Below are positions 33,820 through 42,824 of a DNA stretch of 64,000 bases, piece by piece. A program made the position numbers and the translations under genes. The stretch lies in contig CAZLGT010000015.1 of the NCBI GenBank assembly GCA_964559175.1, positions 18,594-82,593 on the forward strand. The letters are read 5' to 3'. Source of the stretch: Mariniphaga sp964559175. Its GTDB lineage: Bacteria; Bacteroidota; Bacteroidia; Bacteroidales; Prolixibacteraceae. Each line of letters opens with the position of its first letter. The first letter of the stretch is position 1. Below the pieces are notes generated by a model, which was not told the origin of the DNA, ran no database searches, and saw nothing but the letters and a program-made list of their open reading frames with translations.

Positions 33820-33885
33820 AACAGGTGCAATGTAACCATTTTTCATTTAAACGGATTAAAATATCTGTTTAATTTTTTGTAATAA

Positions 33886-35226
33886 TTAATTTTTATACCT
33901 GAGCCATTTAATCAACTCTTTCAGGTTCACCTTTTTCCCATACATCAGCAATCCGGTTTTGTAGATTTTAGCTGCTGCCCAAATGGCGCCTACTGTTGCC
34001 AGAATAAGCAATGCCATGGAAAGGAGCAGTTCCCATGTGGGCACTCCATAGGGCACACGGGCCAGCATGGCAACCGGTGAAGTAAATGGTATAATCGACC
34101 CCCAAAAAGCGATGGGGCCCTCCGGGTTACGGGCAATGGGAAACAGAATCATGATGGCTAAAATAAGCGGGAAGGTGATTGGGAAAACCATTTGCTGTGA
34201 ATCTTCTTCGTTATCAACCGCTGCTCCTACAGCACCGAGGAGCGAACTGTACATGAGATAACCGGCCAGGAAATAAAACAGAAAAGAAAACAAGATGAGC
34301 GGTAAGTTGAGGTTTCCAACCAGTTCAAGGATATCAGCCACCTGGTTGTTTGCCATGTCCTGGGAAACGGTTGAGCCCATTTGCTGGCTGCTTTCCATAA
34401 GGCTCTGGCTCATTTCCCCTGCCGATTCGGGAGTAAAAAAGCTTTGTCCCACCCCCAGCAGTATAAGTCCTACAATTACCCAGATGCCAACTTGTGTGAG
34501 ACCAACGAGCGCCGTGCCGATAATTTTCCCGGTCATCAGCTGGAAAGGTTTTACCGAAGAAATAATCACCTCCACAATCCGGTTTTTCTTTTCTTCCATT
34601 ACACTGCGCATTACCGAGGCGCCATACATAAACACAAAGAAGTAGATGATGAACCCCATGGCATAGCTGGCAATAAAAGCTACTTCTGAAGAGCTTTTAC
34701 GGGCCTCGCCTGTCTCAGATACTTTTAACGTGTTAACTCTGACTGTGGTACGCGTTTCGGCAAGCCGTTCATCCAAATCGGGGATGCCGGCTTCATCAAT
34801 TACCTTTTGTCTTTTGTCATTCTCGATAAACCGGCTTAACCGGCGGGCAATTCGTTCAATGAGGTCTATGGGCAGTTGTTTTTCCGAAATAATCTGTGCC
34901 GTGTTGTTTGAGTAAACGTTTTCAGGAATAAACAATATGGCGTAAAATTCACTGCCCTTCAGGTTTGTTCTCAGCGTATCGTATTTTACTTTCGGTATGA
35001 AGTGGAATTGTGTAGTTCCCTCCGGTTCCAGTTCTCCCAAAAATAGAGTGGATTCATCGTAAACGGCAATGGTGCGTTCCTGTTTGTCGTCGTGCATCGA
35101 TAAAAAGATGATAAGAGCAAACATTCCCACAAAAAGTAAGGGAACCAGCAGGGTCAGAATAATGAAGGATTTTTTCTTCACCTTTTTCAGGTATTCCTGC
35201 TGAAGTATGAGCATTGTTTTATTCAT
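33886..35226 (-). CDS. ABC-2 type transporter permease (NatB-like)
   Basis: 446 residues. One N-terminal membrane helix (SFIILTLLVPLLFVGMFALI) is followed by a ~150-residue extracytoplasmic domain. Then come about five to six helices containing RIVEVIISSVKPFQLMTGKI, the ABC-2 signature loop, and IIPFTSPVAMLARVPYGVPTW near the C-terminus. The domain layout is that of NatB/YhaP-type exporters. The start overlaps the ATPase gene by 8 bp, so the two form a complex. Substrate unknown. Confidence 0.9.
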   Translation of the reverse strand: MNKTMLILQQEYLKKVKKKSFIILTLLVPLLFVGMFALIIFLSMHDDKQERTIAVYDESTLFLGELEPEGTTQFHFIPKVKYDTLRTNLKGSEFYAILFIPENVYSNNTAQIISEKQLPIDLIERIARRLSRFIENDKRQKVIDEAGIPDLDERLAETRTTVRVNTLKVSETGEARKSSSEVAFIASYAMGFIIYFFVFMYGASVMRSVMEEKKNRIVEVIISSVKPFQLMTGKIIGTALVGLTQVGIWVIVGLILLGVGQSFFTPESAGEMSQSLMESSQQMGSTVSQDMANNQVADILELVGNLNLPLILFSFLFYFLAGYLMYSSLLGAVGAAVDNEEDSQQMVFPITFPLILAIMILFPIARNPEGPIAFWGSIIPFTSPVAMLARVPYGVPTWELLLSMALLILATVGAIWAAAKIYKTGLLMYGKKVNLKELIKWLRYKN

Positions 35227-36160
35227 CTTTCTGAATTTTTGGGTTGTTCGATTCCTGTACTGCCTTAATAAACACGTCGTTCATGCTGGGAATAATTTCT
35301 TCGAATGAGATTATCTCCGCTGCCGGTATAATGGCTTGAAGGAGTTCGTTGTTCGACCCTCCGTTGAGGTATTGTATGCTGATTTTGTTTTCTTTTTCAT
35401 CTTCCGTATGTTCCAGAATTTTAAACCGGTACCCCAGTGCGCTGTCAACCTGCCCGAAGTTGCCTTTGTATTTAACTTCAAAAACATTCGATTTGTATTT
35501 TTGCCGAATTTCGTTTGTTGGGCCGTCCACAATTTTAACCGATTTGTTGATGAGGGCAATGTGGTCGCAAAGTTCTTCCACCGAGCCCATGTTATGGGTT
35601 GAAAAAATAATGGTTGCCCCCTCATCGCGTAACCGAAGAATCTCCCGTTTCAAAAGGTTGGCATTGATGGGGTCGAAACCGCTAAACGGTTCGTCGAAAA
35701 TGAGCAGCTGGGGCTGATGTACAACGGTGGTTACAAATTGCACCTTCTGTTGCATCCCCTTCGAAAGTTCTTCCACTTTTTTGTTCCACCAGTCATTCAT
35801 TTCAAACCGTTCGAACCACTTTTTCAGGTTTTGCATGGCATCTTTCCTGCTCATTCCTTTCAGTTGAGCCAGGTAAACGGCCTGTTCGCCCACCTTCATT
35901 TTTTTGTAAAGTCCTCTTTCTTCGGGTAAATATCCGATATGGGCAACATCGGCCTGCCGCATCTTTCGTCCTTCCAGAAAAAGCTCCCCCTCATCGGGTG
36001 CAGTAATCTGGTTGATGATGCGAATGAGCGTGGTTTTGCCCGCACCGTTGGGGCCCAGCAAGCCAAAAATACTTTGCTTTTTTACCGAAATGCTGACGTT
36101 GGTAAGTGCTCTGGTTGTTGCAAAAACCTTGTTTACATTTCTTGCGCTGAATAATTCCAT
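35219..36160 (-). CDS. ABC transporter ATP-binding protein (NatA-like)
   Basis: 313 residues from MELFSARNVNKVF (36160); the longer frame adds unsupported sequence. Walker A GPNGAGKTT (~residues 37-45), Q-loop region, signature VEELSKGMQQKVQF, Walker B LLIFDEPFSGFDP and the H-loop His in IIFSTHNMGSVEEL. The C-terminal ~90 residues form the extra domain typical of NatA/CcmA-like exporters. Pairs with the overlapping permease gene. Confidence 0.93.
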   Translation of the reverse strand: MELFSARNVNKVFATTRALTNVSISVKKQSIFGLLGPNGAGKTTLIRIINQITAPDEGELFLEGRKMRQADVAHIGYLPEERGLYKKMKVGEQAVYLAQLKGMSRKDAMQNLKKWFERFEMNDWWNKKVEELSKGMQQKVQFVTTVVHQPQLLIFDEPFSGFDPINANLLKREILRLRDEGATIIFSTHNMGSVEELCDHIALINKSVKIVDGPTNEIRQKYKSNVFEVKYKGNFGQVDSALGYRFKILEHTEDEKENKISIQYLNGGSNNELLQAIIPAAEIISFEEIIPSMNDVFIKAVQESNNPKIQKDE

Positions 36161-36306
36161 TCTTAATTTTTTTTTATGGGTATGTATTAACTGCTTCAAA
36201 TTACAATTTATAAATGGTTCGAAGAAATTTTAATACCTTTCGTCGAAAAATCTTTCATCTCCGCCTGGTTAATGATATACTTGCCCGTTTAAAAAAGGAT
36301 GATTTT

Positions 36307-38691
36307 ATGGAGAGAATAGTAATACTTGTTTCAGTCTTTATTCTGTTGGTTTTTCACGTAAGATCAGAAGATACCGGTGCTTCGGGGCAGGTAATAAGAG
36401 GTACAGTGATTGACAAACAGACCCGCATGCCCCTGCCGGGGGCCAATGTTATTTTGCTCGGCTCCGATCCGCTTTTGGCAACGGCTACCAACCAGGATGG
36501 CGAGTTTCGCCTCACAAATGTTCCACTGGGAAGGCAAAGCATTTTGGTGAGTTTCATCGGTTATCACAACGGGCTGGTAAATAACCTGATTGTGAATTCA
36601 GGCCGCGAGACTTTGCTTTTGATTGAACTGGAAGAGAGGGTGGAAGTTACAGAAGAGGTTGTGGTGGTGGGCAATTACCGGAAAGATTTGGCATTGAACC
36701 AGATGGCCAGTGTGAGTGCGCGCACTTTTACCGTTGAGGAGGCAGGCCGTTATGCCGGCACCCGTGAAGATGTGGCGCGTATGGCCGTCAATTTTGCCGG
36801 CGTGTCAGGCGCTAACGATTCACGAAACGATATCATTGTAAGAGGAAATACACCCGGCGGCATTTTGTGGCGCCTGGATGATGTGGATATTCCCAACCCC
36901 AACCATTTTGCGGCCTCGGGAACAACCGGCGGACCGGTGGGGATGCTGAACAACAACACCCTCCGGAACTCCGATTTTTTCACAGGCGCTTTCCCGGCTG
37001 AGTACGGCAACGTATTTTCAGGTGTTTTCGATTTGAAAATGCGGGAGGGGAACAACGAAAAACATGAGTTTTTGGGACAGGTTGGCTTTAACGGTTTTGA
37101 ACTGGGCGCCGAAGGGCCGTTTAAAAAGGGAAGTAAAAGTTCTTTCCTGGCCAACTACCGGTATTCCACGTTGCAGATTTTCGATATGCTTGGTATCAGC
37201 TTCGGCACATCCGGCATTCCTAAATACCAGGATTTAAGTTTTAAAATGAATTTCCCAACAAAAAAGGGGAAAATAAGTTGGTTCGGCCTTGCCGGAAAAA
37301 GCTCTATTTCCATGCTCGACAGCGAGGATAACTCTGCCGACCTTTATACCAACGAAGGAATGAACCTGGAAAACGGATCCAATTCGCTGGCTACCGGGGT
37401 CAATATGGTCCGTTTTCATAACGAAAACACATACAGTAAGATTGTTTTTTCTTACGTCAATCAAAACGGTTTTACTGACCTGGATGAGTTTGACCCGGGA
37501 GAGGAGCCTGCCCCATCGTACCGCGAAAACAACCTGGAAGACCGGCTTTCGTTCAGGTATATTTTGAACCGAAAATTTAGCCGGAAGCTGTCGAACAGAT
37601 CAGGTTTTACAATCGACCGGTTTGGTTACCGGCTCGATTCCAAAAGCTGGAAGGAAAATGACAATCGGTGGGAGTACTGGCTTAACAACAAAAAAGCGGT
37701 TTTTGAAGGCCCAAACCTTTACCAGGCCTATTCCCAGGCGATTTATAAGTTTTCCGATCAATTCGAAATTAAGCCGGGCATTCATTTGATGTATTTTGGA
37801 TTGAACGACCGGTTTTCTCTTGAACCCCGGTTTGGGGCCAGTTGGAAAACAAGCCCCGGCACCAGTCTGAATTTTGGTTACGGAAAGCATTCAAAAGTAC
37901 AGTCGATGGCCACTTATTTTATCGAATCGGTTACCAGTCAGGGCGAAATTGTGTTAACCAACAAAAACCTCGGGTTTACCAAAACACATCACATGGTCCT
38001 TGGTTTTGATGCGTTGCTTTCGCAGCACCTGCGGTTTAAAACAGAAGCTTATTACCAGTATTTATTCGATGTGCCGGTGGAGAAAAAGCCTTCGTATTTC
38101 AGCCTTTTGAATACAGGGGCAAACTGGGGACTAAACACCCGCGACAACATGTTTAACGGCGGCGAAGGCTGGAATTACGGCGTGGAATTAACACTGGAAA
38201 AATTCTACCATAAAAATTTCTATTTTCTGACAACCCTATCCCTTTTCGACTCGAAATATACCGGGAGCGACGGGGTAAAACGAAATACCGCATTTAACGG
38301 GAATTTTGTTTTTAATGCTTTGGCCGGCAGGGAGTTTGCGATAAACAGCACGTCAACCCTTGTTTTCGATGCCCGGCTGACCTGGGCCGGGGGCAAACGT
38401 TACACTCCAATCGATATCGAAGCTTCGCGAAACACAAACGAACCGTTTGGCACCGAATACCATTACGACCAGGCATATTCGCAGCAGTTTCCCGATTACG
38501 TAAAAGCCGACGTAAAAATCGGGTTCCGCAAGGATGGGAAAAAAGTTTCGCAGCTATGGGAATTTTATGTGGAAAACATAACCAACCACAAAAACCCGCT
38601 GAACCAATCGTTCAGCAAAAGCAAAGATGCCATCGAAACCGTTTATCAGTTGGGTTTTTTCCCGTTGTTTAACTACCGGATTTATTTCTGA
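36307..38691 (+). CDS. TonB-dependent receptor with carboxypeptidase-like N-domain
   Basis: 794 residues from the ATG at 36307. The signal peptide MERIVILVSVFILLVFHVRS leads into a CarboxypepD_reg-like domain (GTVIDKQTRMPLPGANVIL, ~residues 30-110). The plug domain follows (MASVSARTFTVEEAGRYAG ... IIVRGNTPGGILWRLDDVDI) and a 22-strand barrel from ~260, ending NYRIYF with the terminal Phe. No SusD partner is adjacent, so it more likely imports a metal complex or cofactor than a glycan (inference). Its last 10 codons and stop lie in the left copy of a 34-bp direct repeat. Confidence 0.9.
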   Translation: MERIVILVSVFILLVFHVRSEDTGASGQVIRGTVIDKQTRMPLPGANVILLGSDPLLATATNQDGEFRLTNVPLGRQSILVSFIGYHNGLVNNLIVNSGRETLLLIELEERVEVTEEVVVVGNYRKDLALNQMASVSARTFTVEEAGRYAGTREDVARMAVNFAGVSGANDSRNDIIVRGNTPGGILWRLDDVDIPNPNHFAASGTTGGPVGMLNNNTLRNSDFFTGAFPAEYGNVFSGVFDLKMREGNNEKHEFLGQVGFNGFELGAEGPFKKGSKSSFLANYRYSTLQIFDMLGISFGTSGIPKYQDLSFKMNFPTKKGKISWFGLAGKSSISMLDSEDNSADLYTNEGMNLENGSNSLATGVNMVRFHNENTYSKIVFSYVNQNGFTDLDEFDPGEEPAPSYRENNLEDRLSFRYILNRKFSRKLSNRSGFTIDRFGYRLDSKSWKENDNRWEYWLNNKKAVFEGPNLYQAYSQAIYKFSDQFEIKPGIHLMYFGLNDRFSLEPRFGASWKTSPGTSLNFGYGKHSKVQSMATYFIESVTSQGEIVLTNKNLGFTKTHHMVLGFDALLSQHLRFKTEAYYQYLFDVPVEKKPSYFSLLNTGANWGLNTRDNMFNGGEGWNYGVELTLEKFYHKNFYFLTTLSLFDSKYTGSDGVKRNTAFNGNFVFNALAGREFAINSTSTLVFDARLTWAGGKRYTPIDIEASRNTNEPFGTEYHYDQAYSQQFPDYVKADVKIGFRKDGKKVSQLWEFYVENITNHKNPLNQSFSKSKDAIETVYQLGFFPLFNYRIYF
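38658..38691. repeat. 34-bp direct repeat, left copy
   Basis: From TTTCCCGTTG to TTTATTTCTGA, identical over 34 bp to 40046-40079. It encodes the end of the TonB-dependent receptor, including its TGA, and on the other strand supplies the Gln-Lys-stop of the ATPase gene. Confidence 0.97.
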
Positions 38692-39971
38692 ATATGAATG
38701 TTTTGCAACCAGTTTAAAACCTTTGTTACTTCAATTCTTAAACCGTTGCTTTCAATTATTTCTTCTTTATCCCATGTAATAATCAGCAATCTGTTACAGG
38801 AAAGTTCATCAGAGGCTTCCTTCAATGCACTGATTTCGCGTTTTAATGTTTTTTGGTGAGAAAGGTCATAACATACCTGAATCAATTGTTCTGTCCTGTG
38901 TCCTTTCCGCAAAAGAAAATCAATCTCCCTTTTGTTGCGGGTATGGTAGTAAAACAAATCCAAACCAGGCCGGTAATTTCGTCGAAGGAGTTCAACAAAT
39001 ATCAAATTTTCAAGGAGTCTGCCAAAATTGGGAGAAAGCTCAAATGACCGGGCTTTAATAAATCCATTATCAATGATATAGATTTTACGTGGCGATTTTT
39101 GCTGGTTTTTTATTTTTGAAGAGTAGCGTGTTAAATTCACGAAGAGGTAAGGTTCTTCCAAATAGTCGATAAATTTCTGAACAGTAGTTACACTGTTGAA
39201 ATTCAATTCTGTTTTAAGCTGGTTTGAAGTATATGGATTGGTGTAGTTTGTTAGCAGGTAGTTTGCCAAATCGTATAGTTGCTGCGTTTGGCGGATGCGA
39301 AAACGTTTCAGAATATCTTTCAGAAGGATCGAATCAAAAAGTGAGCTTAGATAATTTTTTAATAAAGTCGGATTCAAAACTGTTTCAGGATATCCCCCGT
39401 TTTGCAGGTAGTTTGCAAGGAAATTCAGAATGTTTCCTTTTTGAGAGGGGGTAATATCGTTTTCATCGGTTATCTTTAAATTGCTTACTTGTATTGCTTC
39501 AGTAAAACTAAAAGGAAAGACAGCAATTTGAACAAATCTCCCGGTAAGAGCTGATGCTAACTCATGCGAAAGAAGTTTTGAGTTAGAGCCCGTAAGAACA
39601 ATATTTGCGCCACGTCGATACAATTTATTGACCCACAATTCCCAATTGGGCAGGTTTTGTATTTCGTCGAGAAGAATGTATCCATAACCGCTGTACACCT
39701 CATTTAAGGTTTGGATAACAGTATTTTCATCAAAATTTTTTAAAAGTAGATCATCGTCAAAATTGAGGTATGCAAATTTTTTATTTTTTAAAAGTTGAAG
39801 TGCTAATACAGATTTTCCTGCTCTTCTGGGACCGGTGATGAGTTTTATCAACCCCGAATTAAGGTAGTCAGCAATGGCATCTTCCTTTAGCCGGTTGATA
39901 TATTTTAGGCTGAGTAAGAGATCCCGTTCTTCCTTCTGTTGGATTATTATATTTTTGACCAATAGTTCCAT
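38682..39971 (-). CDS. AAA ATPase with DUF4143 domain
   Basis: 429 residues from the ATG at 39971. AAA_14-type ATPase: Walker A TGPRRAGKSVLAL (~residues 46-58), Walker B YILLDEIQNLPNWE, sensor VLTGSNSKLLSHE. The C-terminal DUF4143 region has the ending seen in this family, YYHTRNKREIDFLLRKGHRT, which resembles a PD-(D/E)XK nuclease strand. The family is abundant and patchily distributed in Bacteroidota, with no settled function. It overlaps the receptor gene 3' end by 10 bp and sits between perfect 34-bp direct repeats, so it is a recent arrival. Confidence 0.9.
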   Translation of the reverse strand: MELLVKNIIIQQKEERDLLLSLKYINRLKEDAIADYLNSGLIKLITGPRRAGKSVLALQLLKNKKFAYLNFDDDLLLKNFDENTVIQTLNEVYSGYGYILLDEIQNLPNWELWVNKLYRRGANIVLTGSNSKLLSHELASALTGRFVQIAVFPFSFTEAIQVSNLKITDENDITPSQKGNILNFLANYLQNGGYPETVLNPTLLKNYLSSLFDSILLKDILKRFRIRQTQQLYDLANYLLTNYTNPYTSNQLKTELNFNSVTTVQKFIDYLEEPYLFVNLTRYSSKIKNQQKSPRKIYIIDNGFIKARSFELSPNFGRLLENLIFVELLRRNYRPGLDLFYYHTRNKREIDFLLRKGHRTEQLIQVCYDLSHQKTLKREISALKEASDELSCNRLLIITWDKEEIIESNGLRIEVTKVLNWLQNIHIQK

Positions 39972-39972
39972 T

Positions 39973-40006
39973 GTAATGGACAAAAATAAGATATTTTATC
40001 CATTAC
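39973..40006 (-). promoter_or_regulatory. ATPase promoter framed by an inverted repeat
   Basis: On the minus strand a perfect -7 box TATTTTTG (39981-39988) puts the transcript start within a few bases of the ATG. GTAATGGA (39973-39980) and TCCATTAC (39999-40006) form an exact 8-bp inverted repeat around the box, a plausible autoregulatory operator. Confidence 0.5.
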
Positions 40007-40045
40007 GAATATTTTTTAGGACAAAAATGAATATTCAGTCTACTA

Positions 40046-40079
40046 TTTCCCGTTGTTTAACTACCGGATTTATTTCTGA
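40046..40079. repeat. 34-bp direct repeat, right copy
   Basis: Identical to 38658-38691. On the minus strand it contains the last codons and TAA of the flotillin gene; on the plus strand it repeats the receptor C-terminus out of context. Confidence 0.97.
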
Positions 40080-41530
40080 TTTCGAAATTCCCCTGGATTT
40101 TCTTCCTTGTTTTTAACTGAAGAGTCAGCCTGTTGGGATTTACCTTCTGTTCCTTCCTTTTCGGGTTCTTCATCAGGAGTGCCTTTCAAATAATTTGGCA
40201 ATTCCATTCCAGCCGATTTAAAAACGTCTTCGAGTGGTGGGATTGAACCAAACAAGCCTTGCATAAAATTGGCTGTTGATGTTTTTCCGTCTTTCCCGTT
40301 TCCGGTTTCCCAAACGGTAACTTTATCGATTTTGATGTTTTTAATGGCTTCTACCTGTGTTTTCACCAATTCAGGCAATTTGTCGGCAATCATCATCAAA
40401 ACAGCTTTTTGCGCATCGTTTCCGGCAGCTTTAACCAGCTGGTCGAAACCTTCGGCCTGCTTGCTTAAAATTTCAAAAATACCCTTTCCTTCAGCGGCCA
40501 TTTTCATAAAAATGGCATCCGCTTCACCTTTGGCAATCCGGCGGGTTTGTTCGGCAACTGCTTCGGCATCAATTTCAACTTTTTGTTTATCAATTTCTGC
40601 CGGAACAACAATGTTGGCAGTTTGGGTTGCTTTGTCGCGTTGTGCCCTTACTTCCTCAGCCAGTTTTTCTGCTGCATACGCTTCTTCAAGGGCGCGTGCA
40701 TCGGTAACTTTTTCAGCGGCTACGGCACGGCGGTTTGCTTCAGCTTCCTTTTCGCGGCGGTCGGCATCCGAATTGGCAATGGTTACCTTGGCAACGTTCT
40801 CTCCTTCAACGGCAGTTGCATCGGCGCTGGCTACCTGCACACGTTGTTCGCGGTGTGCCATTGCCTGCCCGATTTCTCCATCGCGGTTTTTCTCGGCCAC
40901 ACTTTTTTTGGCATCGTTAATGGCTTTTGCAGCAGCTTCCTTTCCTAAAGCGTCAATATAACCCGACTCATCGTTAATGTCGGTTACGTTTACGTTAATG
41001 AGTTTTAACCCGATTTTTTTCAATTCGGCTTCCACATTTGAAGAAACGGCTGCGAGGAAAAGATCGCGGTTGCTGTTAATTTCCTCAATTTCCATGGTAG
41101 CCACCACCAAACGTAGCTGACCAAAAATAATGTCTTTTGCCAGGTTGCTTATGGCATCCTGCGAAAGCCCCAAAAGCCTTTCTGCTGCATTGTTCATTAC
41201 ACTTGGCTCGGTTGAAATACCTACTGTAAAACGCGAGGGTACATCAACTCGTATATTTTGTTTGCTTAACGCATTTGTAAGGTTGATTTCGATGGATAAT
41301 GGTGTTAAATCGAGAAAGGCATAGGAATGGATAATTGGCCAAATAAAAGCAGCACCTCCATGGATGCACTTGGCAGAGCGGTTTTCGCGATCGGCGCCTT
41401 TGCCAACTTTTCCATACACAACTAAAATTCGGTCGGAGGGGCAACGTTTGTACCGCCTCATCATTGCCACAATAATAATAAACAGAAATAGTGCAATAAT
41501 GCTAATCAGGATTACAAAATAGTCATTCAT
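40070..41530 (-). CDS. Flotillin-like SPFH-domain protein
   Basis: 486 residues. An N-terminal membrane helix (YFVILISIIALFLFIIIVAM) is followed by an SPFH/PHB domain (~residues 35-230: RILVVYGKVG, KQNIRVDVPSRFTVGI, GLKLINVNVTDIND). Next is a long Ala/Glu-rich coiled coil (~230-370, repeated EKVTDARALEEAYAAEKLAEE), then a C-terminal flotillin tail. It probably scaffolds a membrane microdomain. 21 bp downstream of an NfeD-like gene, the usual partner. The tail after ~450 is hydrophilic. Confidence 0.92.
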   Translation of the reverse strand: MNDYFVILISIIALFLFIIIVAMMRRYKRCPSDRILVVYGKVGKGADRENRSAKCIHGGAAFIWPIIHSYAFLDLTPLSIEINLTNALSKQNIRVDVPSRFTVGISTEPSVMNNAAERLLGLSQDAISNLAKDIIFGQLRLVVATMEIEEINSNRDLFLAAVSSNVEAELKKIGLKLINVNVTDINDESGYIDALGKEAAAKAINDAKKSVAEKNRDGEIGQAMAHREQRVQVASADATAVEGENVAKVTIANSDADRREKEAEANRRAVAAEKVTDARALEEAYAAEKLAEEVRAQRDKATQTANIVVPAEIDKQKVEIDAEAVAEQTRRIAKGEADAIFMKMAAEGKGIFEILSKQAEGFDQLVKAAGNDAQKAVLMMIADKLPELVKTQVEAIKNIKIDKVTVWETGNGKDGKTSTANFMQGLFGSIPPLEDVFKSAGMELPNYLKGTPDEEPEKEGTEGKSQQADSSVKNKEENPGEFRNQK

Positions 41531-41551
41531 TTTAATATGTTTTTTGTATAA

Positions 41552-42148
41552 TTAAATTCCTTGTTTTTTAACGAGGAGAATCTGGTCGTCGATAACATCA
41601 ATCACTTGAATTATTGAGGATGTAGGGATAGTTTCCGGTTCGTCGGTAATGGCATCGAGCGTTCGGATTGAGCCTTGCACATTTAACTGTACTTTGCCCA
41701 TGCCGTTCCTTTTTGCAGGAATAACAAGATAAACTTCGCCTAATTTGCCAATGGCATTTTTCATTTTTAATGTGCCGCTTTCGGCAAGTTTCGACATAAA
41801 ATAGAACAGCGCGCCCATGGCAATCATCATCACTAACCCACAAATGGTTGCCAAAAGAATTACAAGCCATGAGGGCAGCCCCGCATTGATAAAGCCAACT
41901 CCCGACCAGCCAAAAACGGCAAAAAAAGCAACAATATTTTTTAGCGATAAAAATTGAAACGGAATGGTGTCGCCATCGGCAATGCCGGCATCAACATCGG
42001 TATCCACATCAACGTCGGCATCGCTTCCCAAAACGGTGAGCACCAAAAGAACCAGGAAAATTACCGTTGCCGGGATGGTGATTACCCAAAATACCTGTTC
42101 GAAGATTCCCACTTCGGACCAATTGGGGAGGATTGAGTTAATTAGCAT
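41552..42148 (-). CDS. NfeD-like membrane protein paired with flotillin
   Basis: 198 residues. Three membrane helices: near residues 15-42 (VFWVITIPATVIFLVLLVLT), 70-90 (IVAFFAVFGWSGVGFI) and 95-115 (VILLATICGLVMMIAMGALF). A C-terminal OB-fold-like domain (~130-198, GKLGEVYLVIPAKRNGMGKV ... QVIDVIDDQILLVKK) follows, as in short NfeD proteins (YuaF/NfeD1b type). Asp-rich between helices 1 and 2. Same operon as the flotillin gene. Confidence 0.85.
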   Translation of the reverse strand: MLINSILPNWSEVGIFEQVFWVITIPATVIFLVLLVLTVLGSDADVDVDTDVDAGIADGDTIPFQFLSLKNIVAFFAVFGWSGVGFINAGLPSWLVILLATICGLVMMIAMGALFYFMSKLAESGTLKMKNAIGKLGEVYLVIPAKRNGMGKVQLNVQGSIRTLDAITDEPETIPTSSIIQVIDVIDDQILLVKKQGI

Positions 42149-42151
42149 TGG

Positions 42152-42213
42152 ATAAGTGTTTTTATTTTGACATAAATTTAACTTAATAAGTAATTACATC
42201 AAAACACTTATTA
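42152..42213. promoter_or_regulatory. Inverted-repeat array upstream of the NfeD/flotillin operon
   Basis: ATAAGTGTTTT (42152-42162) and AAAACACTTAT (42201-42211) are exact complements 38 bp apart; TAATAAGT (42184-42191) and ACTTATTA (42206-42213) form a second pair using the same right arm. Possible operator sites or alternative hairpins after the act operon. Confidence 0.4.
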
Positions 42214-42257
42214 CACAGGAAAGCACTTTTTTTTAAAAAAATGCTGAAAAGTGTAAA

Positions 42258-42824
42258 TTACTCGTTTTCTTTTGCTTGCAAATGCCGGATATAATTCACC
42301 AATTGCCACGTATCTTCCACCGAAATTTGCGGGCCGTGGGCGCCCATCACACCAAAACCGGCGCGGATGTTATGGAAAAGCTGGCCGTCGGTTTTATTGA
42401 GTGCCCGCTCGGTGAAGTAACTGGCAGGCGGAATGGGATACTTTCCGGAAGTAAACAAGGTGCCCTGTCCATCGCCGTTGTCTCCATGGCATACCAGACA
42501 AAAGCGGTCGTAAGCCAGTTTGGCGCGGTCAAAATCCAATTCACCTGAAAACGGGTTTTCCAGTGAAGCGGCTTTCAACTCATCTTCGGGTGTTTTTTCA
42601 AAGTTGAAAGCATGTTCATGAATGGCCACCGTTCCTTCAACCGGTCCAACCATAGTTTTTCCCTCCGGCAGGTTTGGGTTTGCGCTCCAGGTTTCATACG
42701 CCTGCGACTTTTCCATGTCGTTGAAGTAACTCCAGCCGGGTTCGTTGCGGTTTTCGTCGCACGAGGCAAAAAGTGCAAGGGCTGCAATAAACCCCATCCA
42801 ATGTGATATTTTAAATGTTTTCAT
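42258..42824 (-). CDS. actE: Alternative complex III subunit ActE, monohaem cytochrome c lipoprotein
   Basis: 188 residues from the ATG at 42824; the long upstream extension has no support and lies inside actF. The lipoprotein signal has lipobox FASC (MKTFKISHWMGFIAALALFASC). One haem site CLVCH (~residue 122) with distal Met in GFGVMGAHG makes a class I cytochrome c. It would carry electrons from the quinol oxidoreductase core. Its start overlaps the end of actF by 14 bp. Here it follows actF, whereas the usual order is D-E-F. Confidence 0.88.
   Translation of the reverse strand: MKTFKISHWMGFIAALALFASCDENRNEPGWSYFNDMEKSQAYETWSANPNLPEGKTMVGPVEGTVAIHEHAFNFEKTPEDELKAASLENPFSGELDFDRAKLAYDRFCLVCHGDNGDGQGTLFTSGKYPIPPASYFTERALNKTDGQLFHNIRAGFGVMGAHGPQISVEDTWQLVNYIRHLQAKENE

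Larger units (their letters stand above)
38658..40079. mobile_element. Inserted segment carrying a DUF4143 ATPase gene, bounded by 34-bp direct repeats
   Basis: 1388 bp (one repeat copy plus 1354 bp) separate the two repeat copies. Deleting this unit would leave the receptor and flotillin genes convergent and overlapping at their stop codons with neither changed. The segment holds only the ATPase gene and its promoter; no transposase. Its ends carry short imperfect inverted repeats (CTGAATAT...TTTTG at 38688-38705 and, inverted, 40022-40038). Mechanism of insertion unknown. Confidence 0.6.

Noticed and set aside
33661..33885. SAM or other riboswitch upstream of cysK
   Set aside because: No known riboswitch core is recognisable; the leader peptide and helices explain the region.
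38688..40038. Terminal inverted repeats of a classical insertion sequence around the DUF4143 gene
   Set aside because: Only 8 plus 5 bases match with a length difference, and no transposase is encoded; kept only as a note in the element entry.
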